From Musa acuminata AAA Group (lineage: Eukaryota; Streptophyta; Magnoliopsida; Zingiberales; Musaceae), in assembly GCF_036884655.1 (NCBI RefSeq), contig NC_088342.1:17475001-17539000 (forward strand): a DNA stretch of 64,000 nt, given 5' to 3'. The notes beneath the pieces were generated by a model, which saw only the letters and a program-made list of their open reading frames with translations, ran no database searches and was not told the DNA's origin. A program made the position numbers and the translations under genes. Positions 10,360 to 21,538 of this stretch are shown piece by piece. Position 1 is the stretch's first letter; each line of letters opens with the position of its first letter.

Positions 10360-13300
10360 ATGATGACAACTAATTGATGACTAACGGAGTTAACCTTAAC
10401 TCCCCGGAGTTTAACTAAACTCCCCCTATCAATATGCCATTGATAGAACACTTGGATTATCCCAAATCCAAGTAACATTCATCACATGTTATGAAAAACA
10501 TTTAAACTATCATGCAAATATATAATATTTAATTCAATGCATGAAGTCATCAATATACTTCTCCCCCTATGTCATCAACAAAAAGGAGAAGTAGCTCTAG
10601 CTATTTTAAAAGATATGCAAGTTTTTGCAACATAAAGCTAGATTTTCATCACAACATATAAGCACAAAAGTATAGCAAGATTCTTAAGTTCAATCATGGC
10701 AATTCAACACTTGCTTCTTGAGATGGGCAAGATAATGATGTTCAAGAAGACAACTTTTGCTTCTTGAAATAAGCAAGTTAGCAATCTTTGCTACTTAAGA
10801 TAGGCAAGCAAGTAATCAAGTTTTTGTATCTTCTTGACTTGTGCAAGCAAGCTATCTCCCCCTTTGTCATTGTCAAAAAGAAGGGAAGACCCATTACATC
10901 AATTATGACAAAGGTAAGTATCAATCTTAATTGTGCATCATCATATTTTCAAATTAGAATATGCACATTTTCAAAAACCTTATATTCATTTATGCATGAT
11001 ATTGAATAAATCGATCACCATTATAAGGATATCATACATGATACTAAAATTTTTAACTATTTGTCAACATTTTGATCATGATATCAAATATTCATCATTT
11101 AGAGTATTCATGATACAAAACATTAAATCAATATTTATAATACATCATTTTAGCAACAACTCATAGTATTTTAAATCATGATTTACATCATATGTAATAC
11201 ATCACATCATAATTAGAAAGCACAAGTATTGCATATATCATTGCAAATCATAAATGTTTCATATCATGATGGTATCAATTTGTCAAATTATATCCTACCA
11301 AAAACTTATCCCCATTTGTATTTCATGCATAATTTCACTTCATCACATTAGGAGTATCAAGAGGAATTAATTGGGTGATGAGATTAATATTTCACGAATA
11401 CATGGAATTGTATAAAAAAAATCATATCATAAGTGTTTCATACATTCATATCATCACATGAAGGAATATAAACAAAAATTAGTGATGAGATCTTACTACA
11501 TGAATACAATAAAATTCATATAGCATATCATGGTTTATTAGAATTAGTCTTCCTTTTGGTGAATAGCAAAAAGAGTGGTAGGAGAGCAAGATCTCAATTC
11601 ATGCATATCAAATATTCAATCATCAAAATCATGAACCATCTAGAAAATTCTCCTCTTTAAATATTCAAAGAGAGAATCATGATGAACATTCTTGGTTTAC
11701 ATAAAGTTTCAAAACATAATTGTCAAGATTATGAATACTAAAAGACTATGAAACATTTCGACAAATCTCCTTTTAAATAGAAAAGAAAATGTTGATTCAT
11801 AAAGGATTTCATGTTATGAATTTCAAGAGATCAAGATCATGATTTCAATAAAAAATTATTCAAATTTAAATCATCAAAATCATTATCAAAATCCAAGAGA
11901 TTCACAAAGATGATACAAATGGATTCATCAAAATCAATAAGATTGAGCAAAATAATTTTCAAGAATGTTATCCTCTTTTCGATTATTTCAAAACATATGA
12001 TTTTGTTTCATTTATACCAAATAAAAACATTTATCATGTTTAAAACCGAAAGAGTAAGATTTATTACAACAAAAATCAATAAGGTACTTTGATTATGGTA
12101 AAAATCAATGATCCATAAATCGTAAAAGATTCATCATCCATAATTTCGAAATTTATTAAGCATGATCATTATGCATGACACTAAAACATGGTTTCAAAAT
12201 GTTTAATATTTTCATTGCACAATTTAATCATTATGCATCATCATATTTTCAAATTCGAACATGCACAATTTCAAAACTATATCTTTTATTTTTCATGCAT
12301 GATACAAATAAATCAATCATCAATATCGGCATATCATACATGATATTCAAGCATTCATGATAAATCATTTTGGCAACATGATCATAGCTATTCAAATGAT
12401 AGTATCTAAATGTCAAAATTCATTACATCCTATCATGCATGATCATTAACTTCTTATTTGAATTTCATGCATTATTTTGTTTCATCACATAAGGAATATC
12501 AAGAAGAGTTATTGGGTGATGAGATAAATATTTCATGAGTACAAGGAATTGCATGAAAATCATATCATGAAAAGATAATAATAGAAGACACGTTTTGTTT
12601 TGAAAAATCTCCTCTTAAATAATCAAGAAAAAATCTTAGGAGATCATGATATAGATAAAATTCATTCAATCTTAGAATAAGATATTAATTCAAGCATATA
12701 AAATTTCTCAATTCATTATGAATCATAAAAAGAATTGTGGTTCCGAAATATCACGATTCATTTAGAAAAATTTTCTCTTTAGTGCACGATAAGAAGAAAT
12801 ATAGCAATGATACCAATCATAATTCATTTGGATAATAGATGCTAAAAAGGAACATTGAGGATACAAGATCTTGATTTTTATAGAGTAAATCTCAAGTTAT
12901 AAATCTCGAAAAATCAAGATAAAGCTCATTCAAATTCAAATCATCAAATCAAAATCATTTTCAAGATATTCATAAAAAGATGATAAAATAGATTCATCAA
13001 ACCAAGAATTTTCAAGAAAAATACTTTTATCTATTTAGTTGTTTCATATAAGTATGCCTTTGTCCTTTTTGTGCCAAAAAATATATATATATCATCAATC
13101 ATTTAGGATCGAAAAACAAATTTCTTCATAACAACCATCAAGATCATTATGTATAACTTTTAAAATCTCATGCATAAAATGGTATTAAAACATTTAATAT
13201 TTTCATTCCATCATTTTGCATTTTTATTGAACATAATTTTGAATGATTCTTATAGATAACTAAAACTTCTTTAGTTTTAATTTATATGATTAACTTTATC

Positions 13301-13597
13301 TTAGCATGCTCAAATTTTGTTCATATGTCAAAACTATACATCATGTTTGAAAACCAAAGATAAGGTTCATAAAAAAAAATCATAAAACCTTCCATTCAAA
13401 AGTCATGCATCGTCATTGAAAATCAATATGGAAATCGTCAAAGTACAAATTCTTGCTTCTCAAGCACATATATAAGATTAATCTTACTAGGTGTATAAGA
13501 ATTAGATTTATATCTAACATTTTACTGCATTAACATAACACATGCAATTTTCAAGAAAATTAATCCTAAACAAAATTAAAAATAACTCAAGAAAGTA
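10360..13597 (-). other. element I non-coding internal region
   Basis: AT-rich DNA full of ATCATG-like words and without long ORFs. It contains a polypurine-like hairpin at 10556-10593 and a second module near 10855-10885. A segment near 10925-11420 is repeated in diverged form near 12225-12560, so part of the region was duplicated. Matching blocks occur in element VI (for example 48690-49150). Confidence 0.75.
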
Positions 13598-14518
13598 TTA
13601 TGTAATATCAAAATAAATTAGTGGGATTTTGATTACCTCATTGTTGTAAGAGGGTGAGGCATAGTTTGCCACCTCGCCTTTCTTGATTTTCTCCTCGTCT
13701 TCGGAAGAGCTCAATTCATCCCAACTTTTGTTCTTCTTGCGTTCAAAGCAAGTAGTTCCATTCTTTTTGCTTTTTAATTTTTGTTTCATTTGTAGTTTAA
13801 GTTCATCATCACTTGAGCTTATGCTCGAGTGGTATTCATGTGTTCTATGTCCCAAATCCTTCCTATCATTTGGAAGGTTGTTCTCGAGTTTCTTTTTTGT
13901 CACATTGTTCATTTCGTAGGTCATTAGAGACCCAATAAGTTCTTCGAGAGGGAATGTTTTAAGGTCCTTGGCCTCTTGAATGGCCGTAACTTTTGGATCC
14001 CAACTTTTTGGAAGGGATCTTAAGATTTTAGTGACTAGTTCAAAATTAGAAAAACTTTTACCAAGAGCTTTGAGTCCATTGATGACATCCGTGAACCGGG
14101 TGTACATGTCTCCGATGGACTCACTTGGTTTCATCCGGAAAAGTTCGTAAGAATGCACAAGAATATTGATTTTGGACTCTTTCACTCGGCTAGTGCCTTC
14201 ATGAGTGACCTCTAGAGTTCTCCAAATATCAAAAGCCGAGTCACACATCGAAACGCGATGAAATTCACTTTTGTCAAGTGCACAATATAAGGCATTCATA
14301 GCCTTTGCATTTAAAGAAAACATCTTCTTCTCCAAATCATTCCAATGGTTCATTGGGAGAGAAGACATTTCAAATCCATTTTCGACTATGTCCCATAAAT
14401 TCAAATCCAAAGAAAGTAAGAAAACTCTCATTCGAGTTTTCCAACAAGTGTAGTCCGTCCCATTGAAAAAGGGAGGACGAATGAGAGAGTGACCCTCTTG
14501 AAAGCCATAAAGAGCCAT
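13598..14518 (-). CDS. gag: element I Gag, short form without zinc knuckle
   Basis: 306 residues, minus strand. The N-terminal half matches copia/SIRE Gag (DUF4219/UBN2 type): RPPFFNGTDYTCWKTRMRVF at about residues 14-33, then LNAKAMNALYCALDKSEF, VTHEGTSRVKESK, IGDMYTRFTDVINGL and FPLEELIGSLMTYEM. Gag forms the cytoplasmic particle that packages element RNA. In full-length relatives (elements II and V, 527 residues) a CCHC knuckle follows; here the place holds TTCFERKKN, which lacks the second Cys and the His/Cys pair, and the protein ends soon after an acidic SSSEDEE stretch. The ORF is intact from Met to stop and starts about 35 bp downstream of the primer-binding site. It is probably translatable and may use partners for RNA packaging. 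Confidence 0.88.
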   Translation of the reverse strand: MALYGFQEGHSLIRPPFFNGTDYTCWKTRMRVFLLSLDLNLWDIVENGFEMSSLPMNHWNDLEKKMFSLNAKAMNALYCALDKSEFHRVSMCDSAFDIWRTLEVTHEGTSRVKESKINILVHSYELFRMKPSESIGDMYTRFTDVINGLKALGKSFSNFELVTKILRSLPKSWDPKVTAIQEAKDLKTFPLEELIGSLMTYEMNNVTKKKLENNLPNDRKDLGHRTHEYHSSISSSDDELKLQMKQKLKSKKNGTTCFERKKNKSWDELSSSEDEEKIKKGEVANYASPSYNNEVIKIPLIYFDIT

Positions 14519-14553
14519 TTCTATTTGGGTGTTAAACCAAAGTAGAAAACCGT

Positions 14554-14566
14554 GGCTCTGATACCA
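14554..14566 (-). promoter_or_regulatory. primer-binding site of element I
   Basis: Minus strand TGGTATCAGAGCC, complementary to the 3' end of plant initiator methionine tRNA. Two bases separate it from the 5' LTR at 14569. It fixes the element orientation. Confidence 0.92.
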
Positions 14567-14568
14567 CT

Positions 14569-16088
14569 TGTTAGGATCGGAGCGGCACTAAGAGGGGGGG
14601 GTGAATTAGTGCAGCGGATTAAAACTTCGATTTTAACAAAATCTTTCGTACGTTAAGAATGAAACTTGAGAAATTTAACTTGAAGGCGTATTCTTAAAGT
14701 TGCGCAGCAAGAGTAATAAGGAACTAAAGCAGTAAGAAGATTTGCAGTAATGTAAATGACAATAATAAAAAGCAAACCAGAGATTACGCCGATTTTTAGA
14801 GTGGTTCGGTCAAATGACCTACTCCACTTGCGAGGCCCCTCTTCGATGAGGCTCCCACCTTCCACTAGCAAGTCTCTTGAAATGGAAGGGTAAACACCCC
14901 TCTTACAACCTTTTACAAGCAGCTCAACCTCTTACAAATTTTCAATAAGAAAGAAGGAGGAGAACTCTCTAGCAAATTGAAAACAAGACTTGCTAAGACT
15001 TTCTAAGACTTTTCTCTCAATCAAAATGCTTCTCAAAAGTTGTAACCTCAGCTGAGATTTGAGGGGTATTTATAGGCCTCAAGAGGATTCAAATTTTGGG
15101 CTCCAAAATTTGAATTCTCTTAGGGTTCCCGGTGCTGGCGGTTCCACCGCCCAGCCAGGCGGTGCCACCGCCCAGCGTTCGGGTGCTGGGCGGTGCCACC
15201 GCCCAGCCAAGGAGGTGTCACCGCCCAGCACTCGGGTGCTGGGCGGTGCCACCGCCCAGCCAGGCGGTTCCACCGCCTGACTTTCCGATTCATTGGTTTG
15301 GCTTATTTTTCGCCCAAACCAAATCTGATTTTGGCCCCAGTTGGCCCCTAACCAGGATATAGGATTATCTCTTAATCCTAATCCTAATTACAGGTGAACT
15401 ACATAAAAAAAACATCCTAAGCAAGTTTTTTAACCGCGAACGTCGAGTCTTGTTCCGGCGAGCTTTTCCGACGAACTCTTCCGACGGACTCCCTGCAAGC
15501 TCCCAATCTTTATGATGACTTTAACGAGTAGCCGAGCCTTCTTGGTGATCTCCGCGAGCCTCCGACGATTTCTTCGGCGAACTTCCAACACGTTCTCGAT
15601 TTCTTCTCGGATGGTTCCGGCAGCATCTCCGATGATTCTTCGGTCTCTTAAACGTCCATCGAGCTTGACTCCGGTATTCTCGCTTTGTGTTTTTTTGGTT
15701 ATCGTAGTTAATCCTGCACACACAAACCAAAACTCTACTCCGATCTAGACAATTATTATAAAGCGAATTGACATTCTGTTGCTCGGCACGTCATTGGTTG
15801 GCGCTTCGTCCGATTCTTCGGCGCATCGTCCTCTCTTGCGGCTTGTTGCCCAATCGGCGGTTGAACTCCACAATGCCGATATCCTTGGCGCAATTCCGCT
15901 CTTGGCCCGATGCCCGACGCCCGAAGCCTTCTGCCATCCAATATCCTGACGTGATCTCCTCCGACGCAACGTCAATTCCTCCTGCGTTAATTGTCTAATC
16001 CTGATCGAGTAGACCTGTATCACTCAAAATGTAGTCAAACATTTAAACACAATCAATTAGTTTCATCATCAAAATCCGAGATTCAACA
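14569..16088 (-). repeat. element I 5' LTR
   Basis: 1520 bp, same length as the 3' LTR and apparently one base different. TATA box TATAAATA (minus) at 15067-15074; palindrome array 15130-15279 just upstream; G-tract hairpin at the PBS-proximal end near 14589-14619. All the signals for transcription look intact. Confidence 0.93.
15067..15074 (-). promoter_or_regulatory. TATA box of element I 5' LTR
   Basis: Minus strand TATAAATACCCC in a context (GGCCTATAAATACCCC) that recurs in nearly all LTRs of the window, about 60 bp downstream of the palindrome array. Likely promoter for the element RNA. Confidence 0.8.
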
Positions 16089-16093
16089 AAACT

Positions 16094-16713
16094 GACACTA
16101 GCGGTAGTACCATACAGTATAGGCGGTGGTACTACCCGGACCTAGGAAACCCAAGATAAGATATTTTTAGGCTCCAAGTTTGAATCAAATTGAAGCCTAT
16201 AAATACCCCTCTCATCCCTAATTAACACACACAAGCACAAAGAGTTTAAAAGTGAAGAAACGTTGTTGTAATCACTTGAGTAATCCCCTCCTCTAGTCTA
16301 AGTCTAGAATTCTGTTTAGGAGGCATGTGTGCGCTTGTAAAGGTTGTCTCCTAAACCTATGAAGAGGAGAAGAGGGGTGTAAAAGGTAGTTGGTCTTCAC
16401 CTATTGAAGGAAGACCGATAGTGGATGTCGGTGGCCTCGACGGAAGAGGAATCGACGGAGTGGATATAGATCACGACGATCGAACCACTATAAAAATCTG
16501 GTTTGCTTTTTTCTTTAGCAATTTACTTTAATTGCAAACCACTTTACTTGCTTTACATCCACTATACTCTTCCATGCACTTTCAAAGTTATTACCTTATG
16601 AAATGATTTTTCATCGGAAACGAATTTAATTGCAACGAAGTTTTGAACCGATGTAATTTTTACCACTGCACTAATTCACCCCCCCCCTCTTAGTGCTGAC
16701 TCTTTTCCTAATA
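16094..16713 (+). repeat. element III 5' LTR, part 2
   Basis: Continues the LTR interrupted at 8824: remaining palindromes (to 16142), TATA box at 16198-16205, R/U5, and the C-tract hairpin GCACTAA..CCCC..TTAGTGC at about 16666-16696. It ends CCTAATA (CA changed to TA). Confidence 0.87.
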
Positions 16714-16715
16714 GT

Positions 16716-16728
16716 TGGTATTAGAGCC
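16716..16728 (+). promoter_or_regulatory. primer-binding site of element III
   Basis: TGGTATTAGAGCC, one change from the initiator Met tRNA complement, two bases after the LTR end. Confidence 0.85.
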
Positions 16729-16762
16729 TCGTTTTTTCATTTGGTTTAACATCCAACGTGAA

Positions 16763-17697
16763 ATGACTCTTTTCGGCTTTCCTGAGGGTTACTCTCTCAT
16801 TCGTCCTCCCTATTTCAATAGGATGAACTACACATATTGAAAAACTTGAATGAGAGTTTTCTTGCTTTCGTTAAATCTCGATTTATGGAATATTATCAAA
16901 AATGGATTTCAAATGTCTTCTCTTCTAATAAACCATTGGAATGATTTGGAGAAGAAGACTTTTTCTTTATATGCGAAAGCTATAAATGCTTTATTTTGTA
17001 CCTTAGACAAAAATGAATTCAATCAGGTTTCTTTGTGTGAAACAACTTTCGATATTTGCCACATTCTCGAAATCACACACAAAGGCATGAATAGAGTTAA
17101 AGAGTCTAAAGTCAATCTTTTATCGCATGATTTTGAACTTTTTCGAATGAAGCCTAACGAAACCATTGTTGACATGTACACCCCTTTTACAGATGTCGTC
17201 AATAGTTTAAAAGCTCTTGGCAAATGTTTTTCGAATTTTGAACTTGTTAACAAAGTTTTACACTCACTTTCTAAAACTTGGGACTCTAAAGCAATAGCCA
17301 TATAAGAGGCTAAGGATTTGAACCGTTTTCCACTTGAAAAACTAATAGGATCTTTAAAGACCTATGAATGAGTTTTATGACACATGTTGAACATGATGAA
17401 CTTGAGAACCACCTTCCAAAGAACATAAAGGATTTGGCACATCGAACAAAAGAAGACCACTCAAGCGAAAGCTCAAGTAATGATGAACTTGAACTTCTCA
17501 CAATAAAACTTAAAAAGTACTTAAAGCAAGAATCAAAAAATAAAAACCAATTAAAGAAGAAGAAAGCACTTTGGGATGAAACAAGCTCCTCCGAAGACGA
17601 GGAGAAAATCAACAAAGGCGAGGTGACAAACTACGCCTTAACGGCTTTCGACGATGAGGTAATCAAAATGCCCTTAGTTTATTTCGAAATTACATAA
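16763..17697 (+). pseudogene. gag: element III gag pseudogene
   Basis: The Met at 16763 begins a Gag resembling that of element I (GYSLIRPPYFN, then MRVFLLSLNLDLWNI and EKLIGSL). Two stops fall within 30 bp near 16840 where relatives have the Trp and Arg of YWKTRMR (TGG to TGA and CGA to TGA), a third replaces Gln of IQEAKDL at 17303 (CAA to TAA), and more stops and a frameshift occur near 17368. The tail from 17368 reads ELENHLPKN, an acidic SSSEDEEK run and YFEIT before the terminal stop. Like element I it lacks a CCHC knuckle. All three early stops are C-to-T type changes, as expected from decay of methylated DNA. No functional Gag can be made. Confidence 0.88.
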
Positions 17698-19663
17698 TGC
17701 TTTTCATGAGTTATTTTTAATTTAGAAAATTATTTTTTTTTACAAAAATTACATGTTTAATAAATGAAAATTCAAAAAATTAGGAATCATACTTATCTAG
17801 TAATTTTGAAAATAATCATAAAAATTACATGTGTTATGATAAAGGAATAAAATGTTAGACTTAAATCATGCTAGATGTTTTAATACTGTGTAACTTAATG
17901 ATTTTCATATTATTGAAAACACTTTATGAAATCATGCTTGATGAAATAATGTAATGATGCATAATGATCGTGCTTAATAAATTTATTTTTTGAAATTATG
18001 CATGATGATTTGAAGTAATAATGATTTTTGGGTGATTTATGCCTTATTGATCTTTGTCGTAATAAATCTTACACTTTCAGTTTTAAACATGATGCATATT
18101 TTTATTTGGCATAAATGAAATAAAATCACATGAATTGAAATAACTAGAAAAAGGAAAATATTTTTCTTAAAAATTATTTTTCTCTATCTTATTGATTTTG
18201 ATGAATCCATTTGTATCAATTTTACGAATGTCTTGGACTTTGAAAATGATTTTGATGATTTAAATTTGAATAAATTTTTATTCAAATTATGATATTGATT
18301 TCTTGATATTTACAAATTAAGATTTATTATAAATCAAAATTTTTCATTAATTGTTCTCCTAGGATTCTTCTTAGTATTTTATTTAAAGAAGAGATTAACT
18401 ATATGAATCATGTCTTTTGGTATTTAAGCGGTCTTATCTTTGATGACATAATTTCTTTGCATTTATGGCACAAATACCTTGAAATGATTAAAATATTTTA
18501 TACTATTATGTTCTTCTCTTATTCTTTCTTGTTTACAATGATAAAAAAGGGGAAACGTTATGATCATGCATGGTAGGATTTAATTTGACATATTGATACC
18601 ATCATGATATGAAATATTTATGATTTGGAATGATACATGTAATACTTCAACTTATGATATTGATGCATGCAATAATGAAATATTCATGATAAAAAAATTA
18701 TTTTGACATTCATGACTTGATTTTTCATCTTTGTTATTTACCTTTGTCATGATTTGAAAATTATTGTAAAGGGAAAAAGAATTACAAAATTATTTTCTTC
18801 CCTTCTTTTTGAACAATGACAAGGGGGGAGAAATTTTACTAGCTTGCATACTTCAAGAAGAAGTAAAAAGCTTGTTCATCCCAAAAGATGTAAAAAATTT
18901 TGCCAACTTTCATGTGTAAAATTTGCTAGCTCACAAATTGCAAGGAGAAAAACTTTCTAGAAAGCAAAGTTGTTAGCTTATTCAAAAATGATGCATGCAA
19001 TACTTATGGTTTTATTATGATGATGTATTTGATGTATTGCATATCATGTATGAGAATCATGATTAAAATTGCATTGACTTGAATTAAATTTAAATTCAAG
19101 GTTTATCTTAATTATAACACATTGAAATAAGAATGACACTTTATTTTTATCATAATTTGAAAATTGATGAATTGCACCATTGTTTTGTTATTCCTCTCTT
19201 TTTGCCAATGACAAAGGGGGAGAAAGAATTTCTAGTGTGCACATCATGAAAAGAGGCAAACTTGTTAGCTTGCACAAGTCAAGAAGATGCAAAAACATAT
19301 TAACTTGCTCATCTCAAAAGAGAAGCAAACATTGCTAATTTGCATATTTCAAGAAGCAAAAGTTGCCTTCTTGAACATCTTAAATATTGCTAGCTTACAT
19401 GATGTAAAACTCAAAATTTTTGCTAGCTTGCAATGATGATAAAACTTGAGATTTATTATACAATAATTTTAACTTGGATGTCTAAAAACACTTGCTAGTT
19501 GCACTTCTCATTTTTGTTGATGACAAAGGGGGAGAAGTATGATGTTATGCATAAGTTAATGATAACATATTACTTGAATTTTTGAATCCAAGAGTCTTTT
19601 TCGATATGGCATATTGATAGGGGTAGTTTGTTTAAACTCCGTTATCATTTGATTGTCATCATC
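17698..19663 (+). other. element III non-coding internal region
   Basis: AT-rich, no ORFs of note. It holds three polypurine-like modules of the form TTTTTG..AATGACAAAGGGGGAGAA near 18805-18835, 19198-19226 and 19510-19540, each beside words such as CTAGCTTGCA. This is the reverse-orientation counterpart of the non-coding regions of I, IV and VI. Confidence 0.75.
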
Positions 19664-19677
19664 AAAAAGGGAGAGAT
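19664..19677 (+). promoter_or_regulatory. polypurine tract of element III
   Basis: AAAAAGGGAGAGAT immediately before LTR start TGTTGAATC, slightly decayed relative to the AAAAAGGGGGAGAT of the other elements. Confidence 0.85.
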
Positions 19678-19793
19678 TGTTGAATCTCAGATTTTGATGA
19701 TGAAACTAATTGATAAGTGTTTAAGAATTGATATGCATTTTGAGTGACACAAGATGCTTTGATCAGGGAGAGACAATTAAAGCAGGAAGAATC
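19678..19793 (+). repeat. element III 3' LTR, part 1
   Basis: First 116 bp of the 3' LTR, cut by element II. Continues at 28249. GAATC at 19789-19793 is duplicated at 28244-28248. Confidence 0.87.
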
Positions 19794-21538
19794 TGTTAGG
19801 ATCGAGAGCACTAAGAGGGGGGCGGGTGAATTAGTGCAGCGGAAAACTTTCTGCGATTAAAATCGAAAGCTACATTCGAACGATAAAAACGATTTCTATG
19901 TAAAATCTGATTCTAAGCAAGATGATATTAAAGTTAATCTATGCAGGGAGTTTGCAGCTATGATGAAAACCAGAATATAGGCGCAAGCTGAAATCCGACG
20001 TTCGTACGAAGAAATTGATTTACGTCTAAGTGCTGATTAGTAAATCACTTGATTAGGCAAGATGCAGTTTAAGCAAGAGTATGAAGGCAGTTTGCAGTTA
20101 TGGTAAAGCTCAAAACGTAAACGCAATCTGCAATATGATGATCGTACAAAAAAGCAGATTTACGTCTAAACGCTGATTCGGAAAGTAAAAGGTTCGAAAC
20201 CCGATCGTAAAAGCACAGAAGGCAGTAAGCTTCAGAGGAGGTTTGCAGTAAAGATAATATACTCAAAGTAAATGCAAACCGAGATTTAGAGTGGTTTGGT
20301 CAATCTTGACCTACTCCACTTTTGGCTTCCTCCACCGACGAGGTCACCGACGTCAACTAGAAGCCTTCCTTCAATAGGCGAAGGCCAACCACCCTTTTAC
20401 AGTTTCACTCCTTTTGACGGGCTTAGGAGACAACCCTTACAGAAATTTTCTCTCCTCTCTTTACAACTCAAAACTTGAAGAACAGAGGGAGGAGAACTTT
20501 TTGGCCTTTACAACAATTTTGAGCTCTAAGAATCATAGAAAGATGTCAAGATTTCGAGTGTTAGTTGCTTCCTTTCAGTGCTGAATGGGTGGGGTATTTA
20601 TAGGCCCCAACCCAGTTCAAATTTGGAGCTCAAAACTGTCAATTCCCGAAATTCCGGGATCAGGCGGTTGCACCTCCTGACTCGGACGGTTGCACCGCTT
20701 GGCAGAGCTCGAAGACTGAGCCGCTGGGCGGTGCCACCTCTGTCAGGGGCGGTTGCACCTCTCTGCCAGAGCTCGAAGACCGAGCTCAGGCGGTTGCACC
20801 TCCTGACTGGGGCTGTTGCACTGCCTGCCAGAGCTCGAAGATCGAGCTCAGGCGGTGCTACCTCCTGTCAGGAGAGGTTGCACCGCCCAATCTCACTTGG
20901 AGACTGAGCCCAGGCGGTTGCACCTCCTGGCTGGGGCGGTTGCACCGCCCAGTCTCCCTGGGAGACTTAGCCCAGGCAGTTGCACCTCCTGGCTTGGGCG
21001 GTTGCACCTCCTATAGTAATCAGGGTCCGAATGGGTAGATCCATTCGGCCCAAATTGGGTCTTTCAGGGGCCCAATTGCCCCAAGATTAAGCCAATGGGA
21101 TCACCTCCCATTACCAACTTAATCATTGTGCTAACTACGATAAATCCTAAGACAATTTCTGCAGCTTGCTCCTCCGGTGCGTCAATCGCATCTTCCGGCG
21201 AGTTTCTGGCGAACTTTCGTCGATTATCCGATGAACCCTCGGAGATTCTCCTGCGGACTTCCGGCAAACTCCTGGACTTGCGACGATACACTTGGCGAGT
21301 TTCGACGAGCTTCTTTGGCAAGCTTATGGACTTCTCGGATTTGTTCTTGCAGAACCTCCGACGACAGTCCGAACTTCCGTCGAGCTCTCGAACTCCCAAC
21401 GTGATCATTGTCATGACTCAGGCACAACTCCTGCTGCATGTCTTACTTTCATCGTAGTTAATCCTGCACACTTATCTCAACATATAGGTTAGACAACAAA
21501 TGACAATTGACTTCATCATCAAAATCCGAGATTCAATA
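19794..21538 (-). repeat. element II 3' LTR
   Basis: Contains the interrupted G-tract (GGGGGGCGGG), TATA (minus) at 20595-20602, a long GGCGGTTGCACC-type repeat array at about 20660-21010, and a CGGAAG-rich U3 stretch at about 21170-21400 that the 5' LTR has partly lost. Confidence 0.9.

Larger units (their letters stand above)
8825..16088 (-). mobile_element. element I: complete young gag-only copia LTR retrotransposon
   Basis: 7264 bp, minus orientation, flanked by AAACT at 8820-8824 and 16089-16093. The two LTRs are 1520 bp each (8825-10344 and 14569-16088). Reading them side by side I found one difference (C at 9852, T at 15596). Internal region 10345-14568 holds a primer site, a short gag and about 3.2 kb of AT-rich non-coding DNA but no protease, integrase, RT or RNase H. 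The structure is that of a non-autonomous element whose recent copy must have used enzymes from another copia element. Confidence 0.93.
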
